Part shown: piece after piece, positions 6,061 through 7,626 of the stretch
Position numbering within the stretch: the stretch's first letter is position 1
How the letters are laid out: every line of letters starts with the position of its first letter
From: Verrucomicrobiota bacterium
GTDB taxonomy: Bacteria; Verrucomicrobiota; Verrucomicrobiia; Chthoniobacterales; Xiphinematobacteraceae
Reading direction: 5' to 3'
Assembly (NCBI GenBank): GCA_003176035.1
Contig: PSRL01000171.1
Span: 1-7,626 of the forward strand
Length of the DNA stretch: 7,626 bases
Translations under genes and position numbers: made by a program
The notes under the pieces: model-generated
Databases searched by the model: none
Seen by the model: only the letters and a program-made list of their open reading frames with translations
Told to the model about the DNA's origin: nothing

Positions 6061-6100
6061 ACGAGAACATCGATCGGAAAACAGAGAGATGTGTTCTCGT
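6061..6100 (-). terminator. Hairpin downstream of the SNF2 gene
   Basis: Fourteen bases after the SNF2 stop the minus strand has ACGAGAAC paired with GTTCTCGT (8 pairs), extended by ATC/GAT past a two-base bulge, with a 16-base loop. Only GTTTAG follows, so the U tract is poor. It is probably a weak terminator or a 3'-end stabilising hairpin that separates this gene from the mobile remnants. Confidence 0.4.
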
Positions 6101-6114
6101 CCGCTCTTTTGACA

Positions 6115-7626
6115 TCACTTTAGCTTACCTTTTCGATCAACTTTCTGACGTGAATTTGGCTGTTGTTGCGCGGGGGATTTAGCAATAGGCTCAAATAACG
6201 CCTCAAGATCTTTTTCTGAAAACCGACCTCCTCTGGCATTATTGGCAGAGAGAACGGCCTCAGCGAGGAGGGCCTTCTTCTGTTGCATGGCAATAATTTT
6301 TTCTTCGATGCTACCGTTTACAATCAACTTATAAACAAATACCGGTTTGTTTTGGCCAATACGGTGGGCTCGATCCGTAGCTTGATTTTCGACAGCCGGG
6401 TTCCACCAAGGATCGTAATGAATCACAACGTCAGCAGCGGTTAAATTTAAACCAACCCCACCAGCCTTCAGACTGATTAGGAAGATAGGGACCTTGCCAC
6501 TCTGGAACTGTTGTATGGGTGTCACGCGATCCGTTGTGTCTCCAGTGAGGGTGACATAGGGAAGGCAAACGTTTTTCAATGCACCGGCAATTAATGCTAA
6601 CATCTCTGTAAATTGAGAAAATAACAGGATCTTTCGTCCTTCCTGAACCATTTCAGGTAACATGTTGAGCAACAACTTCAGCTTGGCTGATTCTTTCTTA
6701 ATACGGCCTGCTTGTTTTAATTTAACAAGTCGCGGATCACAGCAGACCTGGCGAAGCTTCAATAATGCTTCGAGGATCATGATGTGACTGCGAGCAAATC
6801 CTTTGGCATTAATTGCTGCTCGGACTTTTTCCTGCATTGCAATACGGACTGTTTCATAAAAATTTCGCTGTGCTCCTTCGAGTTCAACCATCTGGACAAT
6901 GATCGTTTTGTCAGGAAGTTCGCGTGCAACTTGCTCCTTGCATCGACGCAATATAAACGGACGTATACGCCGACTTAATAGATCAAGGCGTAAGGTGTCG
7001 TTCCCTTTTTCAATAGGATTGCGCCAGTATGTGGTAAAATCTCGATGCGAACCGAGGAATCCGGGCAAGAGAAAATCGAATTGCGCCCATAATTCCCCGA
7101 GATGGTTTTCCAAAGGAGTTCCACTTAAACATAATCGATGGCGAGCCTCCAATTTACGGATGATTTTTGCCGTCCTTGTTGCAACATTTTTAACATATTG
7201 CGCTTCGTCTAAGACCAAAAGATGATAGGCTGCTTTAGCTAGGACTTCCTGATCGCGCCATAGTAAGGCGTATGTGGTGAGAACGATATCGGATCGCTCG
7301 ATTTGATCAAAACGGTTTTTACGTTCCGGTCCGTACAGGTCGATGACTTTGAGATCCGGCGTGAACCGTCGAACCTCTTCGCGCCAGTTATTGATCAGTG
7401 TTGTAGGGACAACCACTAAGGTGGGACAATCCAACCGGCCTTGTTCTTTCTCAACGAGAATGTGTGCAAGTGTTTGAATGGTTTTACCTAAGCCCATATC
7501 ATCGGCAAGTACGCCAGAGAGATTGTTCTCGCGCAAAAACTGCATCCAATTCAGACCTTGCTGCTGATACGGACGCAGTTTTGCTTGTAAGCCTTCTGGC
7601 AAAGGGACATCGCGTATATCCGGACC
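6115..7626 (-). CDS. SNF2-family ATPase/helicase, C-terminal part (5' end outside window)
   Basis: 503 codons are visible and the frame stays open to the window edge (GPDIRDVP before the first TTG), so the true start lies beyond 7626; full-length bacterial relatives are often near 1000 residues or more. SNF2 ATPases are superfamily 2 DNA translocases that remodel protein-DNA contacts; bacterial members include the RNA-polymerase recycling factor RapA. Counting from the first visible residue, the ATPase core starts at LRPYQQQGLNW (17-27). It has Walker A DDMGLGKT (42-49), DEAQ (140-143), SGTPLEN (168-174), LFSQF (335-339), the motif V region SLKAGGVGLNLT (385-396) and motif VI ATDRAHRIGQ (416-425). 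It ends with a basic Lys/Arg/Gln tail. The SGTPLENHLGELWAQ pattern fits the bacterial Snf2 group, often fused to an N-terminal SWIM zinc-finger, which cannot be checked here. Confidence 0.93.
   Translation of the reverse strand, partial: GPDIRDVPLPEGLQAKLRPYQQQGLNWMQFLRENNLSGVLADDMGLGKTIQTLAHILVEKEQGRLDCPTLVVVPTTLINNWREEVRRFTPDLKVIDLYGPERKNRFDQIERSDIVLTTYALLWRDQEVLAKAAYHLLVLDEAQYVKNVATRTAKIIRKLEARHRLCLSGTPLENHLGELWAQFDFLLPGFLGSHRDFTTYWRNPIEKGNDTLRLDLLSRRIRPFILRRCKEQVARELPDKTIIVQMVELEGAQRNFYETVRIAMQEKVRAAINAKGFARSHIMILEALLKLRQVCCDPRLVKLKQAGRIKKESAKLKLLLNMLPEMVQEGRKILLFSQFTEMLALIAGALKNVCLPYVTLTGDTTDRVTPIQQFQSGKVPIFLISLKAGGVGLNLTAADVVIHYDPWWNPAVENQATDRAHRIGQNKPVFVYKLIVNGSIEEKIIAMQQKKALLAEAVLSANNARGGRFSEKDLEALFEPIAKSPAQQQPNSRQKVDRKGKLK

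Noticed and set aside
7600..7602. TTG as the real start of the SNF2 protein
   Set aside because: The frame is open through the window edge with sensible residues, and SNF2 proteins of this type have long N-terminal regions; the gene is simply cut by the window.

Overview
The window carries five protein-coding genes, all on the minus strand. In transcription order, from high to low coordinates, they are a SNF2-family ATPase (5' end outside the window), a DsbD/ScsB-like transmembrane thiol-disulfide reductase, PrmA (ribosomal protein L11 methyltransferase), a class I aspartate-type aminotransferase, and a PPK2-family polyphosphate kinase (3' end outside the window). The membrane thiol reductase with an N-terminal signal peptide and a periplasmic domain suggests a Gram-negative bacterium of moderate GC content. 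Only prmA has a clear Shine-Dalgarno sequence, and dsbD appears to start with TTG. The phylum cannot be fixed from this; a PVC-type lineage is only a guess.

Layout: 1-647 ppk2 (partial), then 21 bases to the aminotransferase at 669-1832, so these two are probably one transcript. The 380-base gap 1833-2212 is not coding. It holds the prmA terminator next to prmA, a very GC-rich hairpin block (about 1999-2100) that ends in a U6 tract on the minus strand, and a candidate aminotransferase promoter with a 9-base direct repeat. prmA (2213-3142) and dsbD (3254-5332) are 111 bases apart with no clear terminator between them. The 782-base stretch 5333-6114 is a graveyard of mobile DNA. It holds a C-terminal piece of an IS4-family transposase on the plus strand, an N-terminal piece that looks like an ISAs1/H-repeat transposase on the minus strand, a 39-base perfect palindrome exactly at their junction, and a 42-codon orphan frame next to dsbD. 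The SNF2 gene occupies 6115-7626.

The genes do not form one pathway. They are housekeeping or stress functions: polyphosphate-driven nucleotide phosphorylation, amino-acid transamination, ribosomal protein methylation, periplasmic thiol reduction, and nucleic-acid-dependent ATPase activity. I see no defence system, CRISPR array, tRNA or rRNA, and no convincing new multi-gene system. The observations most worth a second look are the structured intergenic RNA candidate and the palindrome joining two dead transposase genes.
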